A stretch of DNA of 64,000 bases from Tessaracoccus flavus (GCF_001997295.1 NZ_CP019605.1:186001-250000); one strand, 5' to 3'; shown: positions 7,773 to 16,789, counted from the stretch's first letter. Numbers and translations: made by a program. The notes: generated by a model not told the origin, from the letters alone.

Positions 7773-8918
7773 ATGGACACAACACAGCGATCGGAAGCGG
7801 GGACCCAACCGGCGCCGGAAACGAGCGAGGCCGGGGCGACGACGATGCGTGCCGCCGTCCAGCGCCGCTACGGGCCGCCGTCGGTGCTCAAGGTGTCCGA
7901 GGTCGCGCAGCCGCAGCCCGGTTCAGGCGATGTGCTCGTCCGGGTGGGCGCGGCCGCCGTGCATCTCGGCGACTACTTCGTCATGACAGGTGAGCCGTAC
8001 GTGCTTCGCCTGGCGTTCGGGCTCCGCCGGCCGCGGCAGGGCATCCCTGGCCGGGACCTTGCCGGCGTGGTGGCAGCGGTCGGCAAGGATGTGACCGCCG
8101 TCCGCCCCGGCGACGAGGTGTTCGGGTGGAGCACGGCCGGAACGCTCGCGGAGTACGCCTGCGTGCCGGCGGACCACCTCGTTCCCGTACCCGCCGGCCT
8201 GTCGCTCGTGGAGGCGGCAGCGGTGCCCACGTCGGCCCTGACGGCGTTGCAGGCACTGCGCGACCTCGCGAACGTCCGGCCGGGCCAGACGGTGCTGATC
8301 ACGGGCGCGTCGGGCGGTGTGGGCTCCTTCGCCGTCCAGATCGCCAAGGCGTTCGGCGCCGAGGTGACCGGTGTGTGCAGCACCCGCAACGTCGACCTGG
8401 TCCAGTCGCTCGGTGCCGATCACGTCGTCGACTACTCGGCGACCGACTTCACCACCACCGGGAGGCGCTACGACGTCATCCTCGACAATGTGGAGGCCCA
8501 CCCCCTCGCGGAAGTCCGCCGGGCGCTCACGCCCACCGGCACCCTCATCCCCAACAGCGGACGCGGCGGCCGCTGGCTCGGCCCGCTCGGCCGGATCGTC
8601 ACGACGCGGGTGCTGTCCGGGTTCACCCGTCAGCGGTTGAAGCCGCTCATCTCGGTCGAGAAGCACCGGGACCTGCTCGCCCTGGCCGATCTCCTCGCGA
8701 CGGGGCTGGTCACGCCGCTCATCGACCGCACCTTCCCCTCGACAAGGCAGTCGACGCCCTCCGCTACGTGGGGGCCGGCCACACCCGGGGAAAGGTCGTC
8801 GTCACCCTCTGACGACCGCACCGACGAGAACCACTCAACCCCGTGCGCATGCACGCCCGGACCCGAGGCCACTCCGGCCGACCAAATGCCCCTACTCGAC
8901 AGAAGGAAAAACCGATGA
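7773..8918 (+). CDS. medium-chain NADPH:quinone oxidoreductase-like protein with C-terminal frameshift
   Basis: This is an MDR-superfamily (zinc-independent quinone oxidoreductase-like) enzyme. After a 24-residue N-terminal extension the domain starts MRAAVQRRYGPPSVLKVSEV. It has a GroES-like fold with GRDLAGVVAAVGKDVTAV and the nucleotide-binding motif ITGASGGVGSFAVQIAK, followed by LGADHVVDY. No structural-zinc cysteine cluster is seen. Past TFPS (about position 8735) the frame departs from the family. In another frame the expected ending PLDKAVDALRYVGAGHTRGK plus VVVTL stops at 8812. One extra C in the four-C run at about 8732-8735 would restore it, giving a normal end at 8812. It has a GAGGAGG box before the ATG and probable TetR control. 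Substrate unknown. Confidence 0.85.
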   Translation: MDTTQRSEAGTQPAPETSEAGATTMRAAVQRRYGPPSVLKVSEVAQPQPGSGDVLVRVGAAAVHLGDYFVMTGEPYVLRLAFGLRRPRQGIPGRDLAGVVAAVGKDVTAVRPGDEVFGWSTAGTLAEYACVPADHLVPVPAGLSLVEAAAVPTSALTALQALRDLANVRPGQTVLITGASGGVGSFAVQIAKAFGAEVTGVCSTRNVDLVQSLGADHVVDYSATDFTTTGRRYDVILDNVEAHPLAEVRRALTPTGTLIPNSGRGGRWLGPLGRIVTTRVLSGFTRQRLKPLISVEKHRDLLALADLLATGLVTPLIDRTFPSTRQSTPSATWGPATPGERSSSPSDDRTDENHSTPCACTPGPEATPADQMPLLDRRKNR

Positions 8919-9415
8919 CCGTCCGAACGGACACCCCAATCCTGCTCGACGCGACACCCGTCCCGGTGCAGGCCAAGCTCGCCGCCGCATGGACCAGCTT
9001 CATGTTCCTCTACATCTACGTCGACTACTTCCACCTCTACAAGCCGGGCGTCGTCGACAACCTCCGCGCCGGCGTCGTCTTCGAGTTCGACATCAGCCCG
9101 ACGTTGTTGACCGCGATGCTCGCGTCCGTGGCGATGCCGGCCCTGATGGTGATGCTCTCCATGACGTTGCCGGCCCGGGTGAACCGCGCCACGAACCTCG
9201 TGGCTGCGTCGCTCTACATCCCCTACTCGGTTGTCAACGCGGTAGGGGAGTCCTGGGAGTGGGCCTTCTTCTACGGCCTCTCCATCGGGCTCGAGGTGCT
9301 CCTCCTTGCGTTCATCCTGCGCGCCGCCTGGACCTGGCCCCGTCGCACCGCATCACCGGCGCCCCGGGCAGCCGGCCTCGACGGCGAACCACACCGCACG
9401 CCGCAGCAGGTCTGA
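8915..9415 (+). CDS. small four-helix membrane protein (DUF6326-like)
   Basis: The protein has 166 residues and starts MTVRTDTPILLDATPVPVQAKLAAAW at an ATG preceded by AGAAGGAAAA. About four membrane segments are visible: around WTSFMFLYIYVDYF, LLTAMLASVAMPALMVML, LVAASLYIPYSVVNAV and FFYGLSIGLEVLLLAFIL. The charged Pro-rich tail is probably cytoplasmic. It resembles the DUF6326 family of actinobacterial membrane proteins of unknown role, an identification made from memory of the pattern. It follows the oxidoreductase by about 100 bases (from the expected stop at 8812) and is probably in the same TetR-controlled unit. Confidence 0.75.
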   Translation: MTVRTDTPILLDATPVPVQAKLAAAWTSFMFLYIYVDYFHLYKPGVVDNLRAGVVFEFDISPTLLTAMLASVAMPALMVMLSMTLPARVNRATNLVAASLYIPYSVVNAVGESWEWAFFYGLSIGLEVLLLAFILRAAWTWPRRTASPAPRAAGLDGEPHRTPQQV

Positions 9416-9532
9416 ATTCCCGCCCAACTCAGAGCGTATGGGTCCGCCGCGGGGATGGAAGCCTCGCCGGCCCCGGCTTGTCCATCCATGATGGGGCCCT
9501 GAGCGACTCGGGCCAACGCCGGTGACGCCAGG

Positions 9533-10821
9533 TCAGAGACTGCGGACGACACGGTCTGCGGCCACCCAAGCAGAAGCCCCATCACTCCCCAGGGCCGGAG
9601 AGATCACGGTTTGATAACAGAATGTCCGCGCCCAGCGGTCGGCCAGCGGGATCTCGCCGGCGAGGACGTCGGCCAGCTGGGTGACTCCGCGGGTGGCCTC
9701 GGTGTGGGTGGCCTCGTCGGTGCGGCCGACGCCCTGCCAGTCGCCTACCTTCACCTGGAGACGGCCGTCGCGGTCGGTGTTGACCAGGACGGCGCGCGGG
9801 TTGAGGCCGCGGTGGACGACATTCTTGCCGTGGGCGTAGGCGAGGGCCTCGGCGACCTGACGGACGAGCGCGAGCTGGTCGTCGAAACCGAGGGTGGGTC
9901 GGCCGGCGAGCCAGAGGTCGAGGCGCTGCCAGGCGGGGTCGTAGGGGTAGACGAGGCCGGGGCCGAGGTCGGAGTCGACCAGATCCTCGGGGCGGAGGAC
10001 GGCGTCGTGGCTGAGGTGCTGCATGACGCGCATCTCGTGCTCGGCGATGCGGCGGACGCGTCGGCGGGCCTCGTCGGGGGAGCCCTCCGGGACGGTGCGG
10101 AAGCGGATGCGGCGGCGGGTCTTGAGGAGCTTGTGGGTGCCGAGCCAGTCCTGCCAGCCCGGGCCGTCGTCGACGGGCTGGGGGTCGAGGACGAAGCTGC
10201 CTGCCTCGCGCTGGTGGGAGCGCAGCCCGATGAGCTTCATCATTCCGACGACGGCGTTCTCGCGGACCTCGCTGCCCGGGTGGGGGGTGCCGTTGAACAG
10301 CTCGGTGATGGGGGTGAGGCCGGAGGTGGCCTCGTTGCCGGGGAGGCCGTAGAGGTCGCGGCGGTCGGGTTCGGGGAGTTCGACGACCAGGTCCGGGTGG
10401 TGGAGGAAGACGGACTCCTGGATGTAGGGGATGACGTCGCGGGCGGGGGGCGGCGGGGAGTCGAAGCGTCGGCCGCGGCGCCAGTCGTCGTAGGCGCTCA
10501 TCAGCTTGGAGCGCAGGCGCTTGGCCTTGCGGTTGGCGAGGCGGAGGGGGAGTCCTCCGCAGCGCGGCCGTCGCGGAGCCAGGTCTGGTCGTTGCCGCGG
10601 AGGCGTCCGGAGTAGTACTTCAGCTCGACCAGGTGGAGGCCGTCGGGGGCGAGGATGAGGAGGTCGACCTCGGACCAGTTGCCGCGGTCGTCGCGGAACT
10701 CAAAGTTGGTCCAGGCACGGAACGGGGCGCGTTTGGGGAGAAGGTCGCGGACGATGCGGAGGCCGTCGGCTTCGTGCGCGAACTGGGAGGGGGTGACTTC
10801 GATCCACCGGTCGTCGACCAC
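9533..10821 (-). pseudogene. NERD-kinase remnant, PglW-like (frameshifted and truncated)
   Basis: The N-terminal part starts at GTG 10821 after AAGGAGG. It is a NERD nuclease-related domain: WIEVTPSQFAHEADGLRIV, WTNFEFRDDRGNWSEVDLL, LHLVELKYYSGRLRG. The frame breaks after AEDSP at about 10546-10550. One extra C in a five-C coding-strand run would continue it as LRLANRKAKRLRSKLMSAYD into the second part. That part resembles a Ser/Thr kinase: HEMRVMQHLSHD, then VVHRGLNPRAVLVN, where the catalytic Asp of HRD is Gly, and VKVGDWQG where DFG would sit. It ends soon after, with no activation loop or C-lobe. BREX type 2 PglW kinases have NERD plus kinase in this order but are far longer. This is probably a dead fragment of such a gene. 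Confidence 0.7.
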
Positions 10822-10963
10822 GCAGCCCTCCTTGCCTCGATGCCTCGGGACAGCTTAGCGATCCTTGGGACCGGAGCGTTGTGCCAGGGGCGAGCCGGCC
10901 GGGATGCAGGGCTGCAGCTGAGTCGACCGGCGGCGTCGAGAGCCAAGCGGCGGAGGCACGGCC

Positions 10964-12907
10964 TCACGGCATGGTTGATAGGCCCCCGCTGCTGGAGCGC
11001 TCAACGAACTCGCGTAGGGCCCCGATTGAGGTGAACACGCGGTAGCCCAGCGCGGCGAGGGTGTCCTCGTCGAAGTCGTCTTCGTCCAACTCCAGCACCA
11101 CCTTCTCGCCCAACCCTTCTTGCAGGCCGTGTGGCCATGCAGCCTCTGCGACGGACAGCACCCTCCCAGTGTCGGGGTGCACGATCTCGATGTCGCGTTC
11201 CGGCTCCGCGTAGCCCTGCGCGGTCAGCCATTCGACCAGGGCGTCGACCTCCTCGCTGCGGGCATCTGCGGCGTCGTCGTCGCTGACGAACACCGGGTAA
11301 GGGGCGTCCACCGGTACGGGGCCGGTCATGGCGGGGTCGAGCTGCCCTGAGCGCAATCTCTTGAGAAGCGTGTTCGCCGCTGTCGACAGGAGCTCGCGGC
11401 GGGCCGCAAGGAAGGCGGGATAGTTGTCAATCTGCCACAGGCGATCATCCATCGGCACCCACTGGCTGGCCAGGGCGCCGGGAACCCGTGACTCGATTTC
11501 AGGCATGTAGACCGCAGGATCGGCATCGCTCACCTGCAGGTTGGTGTCTTGGGTGATCAGGCAGAAGTTCGCGATGGCGTTCACCTGGCCGCGCTGGTAG
11601 CCAGCTGCGTAGAGCTTGGCTTTCGGGAAAATGTGATGGACCTGGAGGCCGTTGAGCCGCCCAAGCAGCGCGTTCGAAATCGGGACGCCGGTGCCCAAGT
11701 CGCGGGCCTTCATGACACGCGTCAGCATGTAGAGCGTCGGGTAGAAACGAGCACCCATGCTGGTGCCTGTGAAGTCCTCAGGGCGTACCGCCAGGTCGCC
11801 GCGCGACAACTCCAGGAGGCGGATCAAGCCGTCGACGCCTGCCTCATCAACGGCCTCTAGATCCTGCGCGAGATAAGTCTCCGTCGATGCCGCGTAACGG
11901 CCCCACATCCCGGTGTGTATGTACCAGTAGAGGAGGCGCGCTTGTTCGAAGGCATCCGGGAGGCGCCCGCCGGTGTTGTGCATGTGCCGCGCGAGCACGA
12001 CGAGAGGGAAGGGGAAGAGCACGCGTGCGTGGTCAAGCCCCAAGTGTCCGGCAATGACGTTCAGCCACTGGTTGACGTAGGTGAACGCCAGGCCAAGCCC
12101 CGTCTGGACTTGGCGTATGGGTCGGTCGGCAAGCGCGGTGAACCGTGCCTTTCCCGTCACGATTCCATTGACGACACGGAGGAGCCAATCCAGGCTGAAG
12201 TCGTAGCCCCGCTCCCTCCAATACCTCAGATGTTCATTCATCTGGTGTCTGGCCTCAGGCCAAATGGCGCAGATCTTCGCCAGCGCGAGGTCGCCCTTGG
12301 AGAGCTTGGTCCCGCCCGAGTTCACCCGGTTGAAGATGTCGACGACGACGTCGATGGTCTTGTCCGCCCCAGTCACCTCCTCGACGTGCATGTCGCGGTC
12401 ACCGATGCCCGTGACCTGCGCGAGGCGGGTCACGTACTGTCCGTTGCGGGCCTCGGGAGTATCGAGGGTCAACACCTGCTGGTAGTACTTCCCGGGATTG
12501 GCAAAGAGGTCGGGCACCGAAACCCACTCCGCGGAGTTCTGCATCTTCTGCCGCGCGTAGAACTCGAACGTCTCCTCCACGACGTTGAAGTACAGACCAA
12601 GGAATGTCGAATCGTTGCCTTCGAAAAATCTCGGCGCACGTCCGCGGATGACGCCGTACAGCGTTGTCGCGCGCTGCTGTCCGTCGAGTAGAAGTTTGAT
12701 GGTGCCGTCGCGCTCGGTCGGTTCGCCCCGCGCTGCTGCAGTCTCGGCCGCGGTCGACCACGTCATGAAGCTACCCACCGGGTACCCGCGGTACAGCGAG
12801 GTGAAGAGCCCGCGGACCTGATCGCGGTTCCAGACGTACCCGCGCTGGAACTCCGGCAGCGCGATCGCGCCGTCGTCGATGTGATCCAGAATGGTGCTAA
12901 CCCTCAC
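10964..12907 (-). CDS. DUF262/DUF1524 GmrSD-like restriction protein
   Basis: The protein has 647 residues. The N-terminal DUF262 domain has a ParB/Srx-like fold: LPEFQRGYVWNRDQVRGLF, YRGYPVGSFMTW and the invariant LLLDGQQRATTLYG. FNRVNSGGTKLSKGDLALAKI is also diagnostic. Around residue 430 is LQVHHIFPKAKL, the HNH-like motif of the DUF1524 nuclease domain. GmrSD-type proteins of this build are type IV restriction enzymes against modified phage DNA. A C-terminal extension of about 120 residues is acidic. The start is the GTG at 12907. It lies next to the NERD-kinase remnant in what looks like a defence island. It appears intact. Confidence 0.8.
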   Translation of the reverse strand: MRVSTILDHIDDGAIALPEFQRGYVWNRDQVRGLFTSLYRGYPVGSFMTWSTAAETAAARGEPTERDGTIKLLLDGQQRATTLYGVIRGRAPRFFEGNDSTFLGLYFNVVEETFEFYARQKMQNSAEWVSVPDLFANPGKYYQQVLTLDTPEARNGQYVTRLAQVTGIGDRDMHVEEVTGADKTIDVVVDIFNRVNSGGTKLSKGDLALAKICAIWPEARHQMNEHLRYWRERGYDFSLDWLLRVVNGIVTGKARFTALADRPIRQVQTGLGLAFTYVNQWLNVIAGHLGLDHARVLFPFPLVVLARHMHNTGGRLPDAFEQARLLYWYIHTGMWGRYAASTETYLAQDLEAVDEAGVDGLIRLLELSRGDLAVRPEDFTGTSMGARFYPTLYMLTRVMKARDLGTGVPISNALLGRLNGLQVHHIFPKAKLYAAGYQRGQVNAIANFCLITQDTNLQVSDADPAVYMPEIESRVPGALASQWVPMDDRLWQIDNYPAFLAARRELLSTAANTLLKRLRSGQLDPAMTGPVPVDAPYPVFVSDDDAADARSEEVDALVEWLTAQGYAEPERDIEIVHPDTGRVLSVAEAAWPHGLQEGLGEKVVLELDEDDFDEDTLAALGYRVFTSIGALREFVERSSSGGLSTMP

Positions 12908-13183
12908 AGCGTCCCCCGTGCTCGTCGACTTGACCTCACCCTAGCCCGGGTCGATGTCTCTCTTGCTGGTCGGGGGCGGAGCGATCCCAGGATGCCCAAG
13001 CCGATAACGCGTCGTTTCGAGGCTCGGTCTCGGGACCACAGTTTCATTCCGATTTGCTCATCGAGCCTGTGCGCCGCCCGGGCAGTCGGACGCGTCTGGC
13101 AGGAGTGAGCCGCGTTGTCGGCGGCAAACGGTAGCGTCAGGGCAGGCGCCCGTTACTGGGCCACAGGGGCCAAAGGAGTGACC

Positions 13184-14557
13184 GTGGGGGACGGGATCGA
13201 GCTGATCAGCGACGGTGAGGGTCTGGCGGTGATTGGGAGCGCCGACGACGTCGAGCGCTTCCTCCTCGACCAGGGTCTCAACCCGGCGCAGTCGACTGCG
13301 CTCGACGTCCGCCGTCTGGGTCCGATCATCGGGGCAGGAGATGCGGCGGCCCGGATTGGCTCGGACTTCGCGGCCAACTCCGGCCGCTGGGTGAAGCTCA
13401 CGGCCGAATCGGCCGAGGCGGTCAAGCAATACGGACTCATGGACACCTGCACCCCCGGCGTCAGCCATGCCATGATCGGCAAGCGCGGTGACATCCAGCA
13501 ATGGCTCCAGATCGTCAAGGGGCCGGGCACGTTCCTCACCGGCCCGCTGGCCCTAGCCGCCCTCTCGACGATGATGCAGCAGCAGGCCATGCAGCAGCAG
13601 ATGGACCGCATCGTCGAGTACCTCGAGGAGATCAACGAGAAGGTCGACGACATTCTCCGCGCCCAGAAGGACGCGGTGCTGTCGGAGATGATCGGGGTGG
13701 ATCTCATCGTCGAGGAGGCGTTGACAGTCCGCGAGCAGGTGGGTCGGGTGTCGGAGGTGACATGGTCCAAGGTGCAGGCCACATCCATGACGATCGCCCG
13801 GACCCAGGGCTACGCCTTGCGCCAGCTCGACGCCATCGCCGAGAAGCTCGAGAAGGCCGACGACCTCGGCGATCTCGCCAAACGCACCAGGGAGGCCGAG
13901 CCGCGGGTTCGCGAGTGGCTGACGGTGCTGGCGCGGACGTTCCAACTCCTGGATGGAGTGTCGGTGCTGGAGCTGGACCGGGTGCTGGACTCATCGCCGG
14001 AGGATCTCGACAGTCATCGGCTGGGTCTGGCCATCGCGAGGCAGAACCGACGCGACCTCATCGCCCGCAGCACCGCCCGGATCCTTGCCCAGATGAGTAC
14101 GACCATCGGCAAGGCCAACTCGAAGGTGCTGTTCAACCCCTTCGACTCGCCGGCGGCGGTCAGAGCGAGCCGGGAGGTGGCCAGCGGCGTCGTCACGTTC
14201 CGGGACGCGCTCGGCATCGAGTCCGCGCACGACGACGTCGACGCGAAGCCGTGGCGAAGTGCGGCTGGCGAGGTCCTGGAGAGGGTCCGGACGTCGGGTG
14301 CCGAGGGAGCCGCTACGGTGAAGCGGGTGGGCGTCGAGGGCATCGACCGTGCCACCGGGGTGTTTCGTCCGTTGGACATCGACGGCGACGGCGTTCCCGA
14401 CCAGCCGCTCGCTGCCGCGGGGATCCAGCGGGCCGGATCCGCGGTCAAGGGGGCCGCCGGTTCCGCCGGCGGAGCGCTGAGCGGATTGTTCAAGCGGAAG
14501 GGCTCCGACGCCGAACCCGTCGATGATTCGGGGAACGACTCGGACGCAAACGCGTGA
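13184..14557 (+). CDS. uncharacterised coiled-coil protein
   Basis: I do not recognise the family. I choose the GTG at 13184 because AAAGGAG sits five bases before it; a TTG at 13115 is the main alternative. The product has 457 residues. After an N-terminal mixed region there is a short hydrophobic stretch (FLTGPLALAALSTM), then a glutamine-rich amphipathic coil running into MDRIVEYLEEINEKVDDIL. Long helices follow to about residue 340. The tail is Gly/Ala-rich with basic and acidic ends, and includes DIDGDGVPD, a possible EF-hand-like calcium loop. It lies between two defence-like loci, but nothing in it proves a defence role. Confidence 0.6.
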   Translation: MGDGIELISDGEGLAVIGSADDVERFLLDQGLNPAQSTALDVRRLGPIIGAGDAAARIGSDFAANSGRWVKLTAESAEAVKQYGLMDTCTPGVSHAMIGKRGDIQQWLQIVKGPGTFLTGPLALAALSTMMQQQAMQQQMDRIVEYLEEINEKVDDILRAQKDAVLSEMIGVDLIVEEALTVREQVGRVSEVTWSKVQATSMTIARTQGYALRQLDAIAEKLEKADDLGDLAKRTREAEPRVREWLTVLARTFQLLDGVSVLELDRVLDSSPEDLDSHRLGLAIARQNRRDLIARSTARILAQMSTTIGKANSKVLFNPFDSPAAVRASREVASGVVTFRDALGIESAHDDVDAKPWRSAAGEVLERVRTSGAEGAATVKRVGVEGIDRATGVFRPLDIDGDGVPDQPLAAAGIQRAGSAVKGAAGSAGGALSGLFKRKGSDAEPVDDSGNDSDANA

Positions 14558-14609
14558 CCTGAGTCGACCCGACCACTCTCGGCTTCGCGATCAACCGCCG
14601 GAGGCGACC

Positions 14610-14657
14610 AGCTGTAACACCTCCTGCAACATCGATGTTGCAGTAGGTGTTACAGCT
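14610..14657. promoter_or_regulatory. 48-bp palindrome overlapping the AlbA-type gene stop
   Basis: The arms are 24 bases each with one mismatch and no spacer. The centre is CTGCAACATCGATGTTGCAG. The TAA stop of the regulator remnant lies within it. No T-tract follows, so a simple terminator is unlikely. The same CTGCAACAT half-site recurs at 15228-15247 upstream of the same gene, suggesting binding sites for one regulator. Confidence 0.7.
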
Positions 14658-15202
14658 GCCCCAGTACCCAGGTGGCTCGTGGGTCGCGCTTGGAGTTGCC
14701 GCGCCAGGTGACGATGCCCTCCTCCTCCAACGCGGCCAGCGCCCGCGTGGCCGTCATGCGGGTGACGCCAGACAAGTCGGCCAGTTCACCGGTGCCCTTG
14801 GGACGTTGGTGGAGCCGGAGCACGGTCAAGATCGCTCTGGCGCTGGACGTGAGGCGGGCGGTGACCTCCGCAGGGAGCGCATCGACGGCGATCAGGGTGA
14901 GCTTCACGGACGAGGACGTCTGCTCGTAGATGGGGTCGGCCAGACCGCGCTCCCGCATCTCGCTGAAGAGTCGCCGGATCCCCTCGCCGAGCTCGCGGGT
15001 GATCCCTAGATCGGCGCACACCCTCGCGATCCGAGGATTGCGTGCGTAGAGCGGCACACCTCAAGGGGTTGACTAGCCCCTCCAGCCAGACATCACGGGG
15101 GATGCGGGAGGTGGCCTCGGACTTGCGTTCGAACCACTGGCCCTCCGATGCCTGAGCGAGCGCGCGTTCGATCGGGGTGGATGGGCGCCAAAGCGGCGTC
15201 AA
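14650..15202 (-). pseudogene. AlbA_2/ATPase-type winged-helix regulator, internally deleted
   Basis: The N-terminal piece (15202 to about 15060) reads TPIERALAQASEGQWFERKSE..., typical of the AlbA_2 (Schlafen-like) DNA-binding domain. The C-terminal piece (about 15060 to 14650) reads RNPRIARVCADLGITRELG..., the end of the HATPase_c_4-like domain, then a winged helix (GELADLSGVTRMTATRALAALEEEG). The pieces are in different frames and join at about 15060, so the whole middle, normally 200 or more residues, is missing. Similar full-length proteins are often annotated as ATP-binding or RecG-like transcriptional regulators. It is clearly non-functional as a full protein, although the wing helix could still be made from an internal start. 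Confidence 0.75.
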
Positions 15203-15224
15203 GGGCGGCTGAGGTCATGATCTA

Positions 15225-15247
15225 CTGCAACATTTATGCAGTAAGTT
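15225..15247. promoter_or_regulatory. second TACTGCA palindrome upstream of the AlbA-type gene
   Basis: CTACTGCAACATTTATGCAGTAA contains the inverted half-sites TACTGCA and TGCAGTA. It lies just upstream of the start at 15202 and matches the half-site in the 48-bp palindrome at the gene's other end. Autoregulation is inferred. Confidence 0.55.
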
Positions 15248-15295
15248 TCAGCTCTCCGGCTGAGCTAGAGGCCAGTCTGCGGAGGTCGTTGCGAG

Positions 15296-15340
15296 CCCTT
15301 CGATACTCGCCGATTCGTCCCTCATCGGCGCTACTCAGGG
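15296..15340. repeat. REP-like hairpin element
   Basis: It runs from CCCTTCGATACTCGCCGAT to ATCGGCGCTACTCAGGG, with a CGCCGAT/ATCGGCG stem around a TCGTCCCTC-type loop. It has the same outer ends and loop core as the elements of the 4539-4788 array, but a different stem, as expected for compensating stem changes. A partial copy with the same stem follows at about 15355-15392. Confidence 0.7.
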
Positions 15341-15527
15341 GGACGGGTGCGGCACCGATTCGTCCCTCATCGGCGCTACAGCTCGCCGCCGTTCGGCACC
15401 GTGGGGGAGGGAAGGTGCCACGTCCCCAAAGGTGCCATTCAGCGACTTGCACGACCACTGTGGTCGCGCGTGTCACCAAACTGACCCTTTCAAAGTGGTA
15501 AGGAGAACCCCCACTCATCGGCGCTGC

Positions 15528-16052
15528 TCAGGGGGACGGTGGTGAGGTGTCGGTTGGCATTCCGGTGACGTACGCGGCCTGGGCGATGTGCTGCGCGGCG
15601 TCGTCAATGATGCTGACCAGGCGCACGCCACGCGTGACGGGCGGGTCCCAGTTGTCGTCCACGACGTCGTCGAGGTCGGCCTCACTGAGCGTGTCGAGGT
15701 AGGCGAGCAGGGCGTCGACGCAGCCCGCGACGTAGTCCACCAGCACGGAGGCGTCGTCGACGGCGATCGCGCGGGCCTCGTCGGGGGAGTGGCCGTAGCC
15801 GATCGCGTCGCCCGCTCTGCCGAGGCCGCTGCGATCCCGGAACCCCTGCGCGTGCCACAGCTCGTCGCCGCCGGTCAGGTGTGCCAGCTGGACGTCGATC
15901 TCGCGCCCGGTGTGCCAGAGCAGCCAGGCGATGGAGTTGTCGTGCCCCGCCGGATGGAGGTTGAGGTTCGCCGGCGTGATGCGGTCAGCGATCGCCCGTA
16001 GGGATTCGAGGGGACGGGAGGCTGTGTCGCGGAGAATGTCGAGTGCGTCCAT
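15528..16052 (-). CDS. DinB-family (mycothiol-dependent transferase-like) protein
   Basis: The protein has 174 residues and is a single DinB-type four-helix bundle. The pattern fits the actinobacterial mycothiol transferase group: HPAGHDNSIAWLLWHTGREIDVQLAHL with the first histidines, then DDAAQHIAQAAYVTG carrying the last one near the C-terminus. These histidines normally bind a divalent metal. The ATG at 16052 begins MDALDILRDT. It is divergent from the anchored protein at 16160. The substrate is not predictable. It is the second DinB-type protein in the window, without the ankyrin tail. Confidence 0.8.
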   Translation of the reverse strand: MDALDILRDTASRPLESLRAIADRITPANLNLHPAGHDNSIAWLLWHTGREIDVQLAHLTGGDELWHAQGFRDRSGLGRAGDAIGYGHSPDEARAIAVDDASVLVDYVAGCVDALLAYLDTLSEADLDDVVDDNWDPPVTRGVRLVSIIDDAAQHIAQAAYVTGMPTDTSPPSP

Positions 16053-16159
16053 GCAACCAGTCTGAACCTTCGAGACGATGTCGATGTCTCGTTGTCGGTA
16101 AGGTGTCGCCTACAAAATGGCCGTTTGCACCGTCGCAGCGGCAGCGAATCGGGGGATTC

Positions 16160-16789
16160 ATGGCAGAGACAACCACAACGTCGTCATCGTCGGGCACCAA
16201 CAAGGGGCTGGTGGTGCTGCTGGTCTTGGCACTGGCCGCCGCCGCGTTCTTCGCCTACCAGGCCGCCCCCACGCTGCCGTTCCTCAAGGACGTCGTCGAC
16301 CGTGACAGCCGGACGGTCGCGTCGCTCTCCCGCGAGGAGCAGGTCGTGCTGCTCAGCCTCGGCATCCAGGGGATCGCCGAGCGGAACGAGAAGTCGTCGG
16401 TGTTCGGCTTCGACGTCCCCGGCAGTGGCCGTGCGACGTTCCTGCAGTACGAGTTCAACGCGAAGCTCGGCCTTGAGGGTAAGGACGTGACGATTGAGCC
16501 GACGGGCGAGGACTCCTTCCGGATCACGATCCCCGAATTCGTCTTCATCGGGCACGACAACCCCAACTTCCGGCTGGCGGCTGAGGACAACGGGGTGCTG
16601 AGCTGGATCACGCCGGAGGCCGACACCGTCGACATGATCAACAACATCCTCGACTCCGAGGCGCAGCAGGAGTACATCGACTCCAACGAGGACATCCTGA
16701 GGGATCAGGCGGAGGTGTTCTACACGAGCATCATCGAGAGCGTCGACCCCGACGTCACCCTGACCTTCGACTTTGGCCAGGATCGCTGA
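16160..16789 (+). CDS. membrane-anchored protein, possibly DUF4230
   Basis: The protein has 209 residues and starts MAETTTTSSSSGTNKG at 16160; in-frame upstream codons lack a start context. One membrane segment (LVVLLVLALAAAAFFAYQAA) near residues 17-36 anchors a soluble domain predicted outside. That domain contains LQYEFNAKLGLEGKDVTIEP and FRITIPEFVFIGHDNPNF, and an acidic C-terminal helix. The layout resembles DUF4230 proteins (an N-terminal anchor and a beta-rich domain), but this is a memory-based match. No partner gene is evident. Confidence 0.65.
   Translation: MAETTTTSSSSGTNKGLVVLLVLALAAAAFFAYQAAPTLPFLKDVVDRDSRTVASLSREEQVVLLSLGIQGIAERNEKSSVFGFDVPGSGRATFLQYEFNAKLGLEGKDVTIEPTGEDSFRITIPEFVFIGHDNPNFRLAAEDNGVLSWITPEADTVDMINNILDSEAQQEYIDSNEDILRDQAEVFYTSIIESVDPDVTLTFDFGQDR

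Larger units (their letters stand above)
15203..15527. other. intergenic region with REP-like elements
   Basis: This 325-base gap holds the operator-like palindrome at 15225-15247, a REP element at 15296-15340, a partial second copy at about 15355-15392 and a trailing piece at about 15514-15536. No gene is evident. Confidence 0.65.

Noticed and set aside
7651..7785. Longer TetR protein starting near 7785
   Set aside because: It would run through the operator and past the divergent start codon; the extra residues only translate the GTAC repeats.
14610..14657. Intrinsic terminator
   Set aside because: There is no T-tract, and the half-site recurs upstream of the gene, which fits an operator better.
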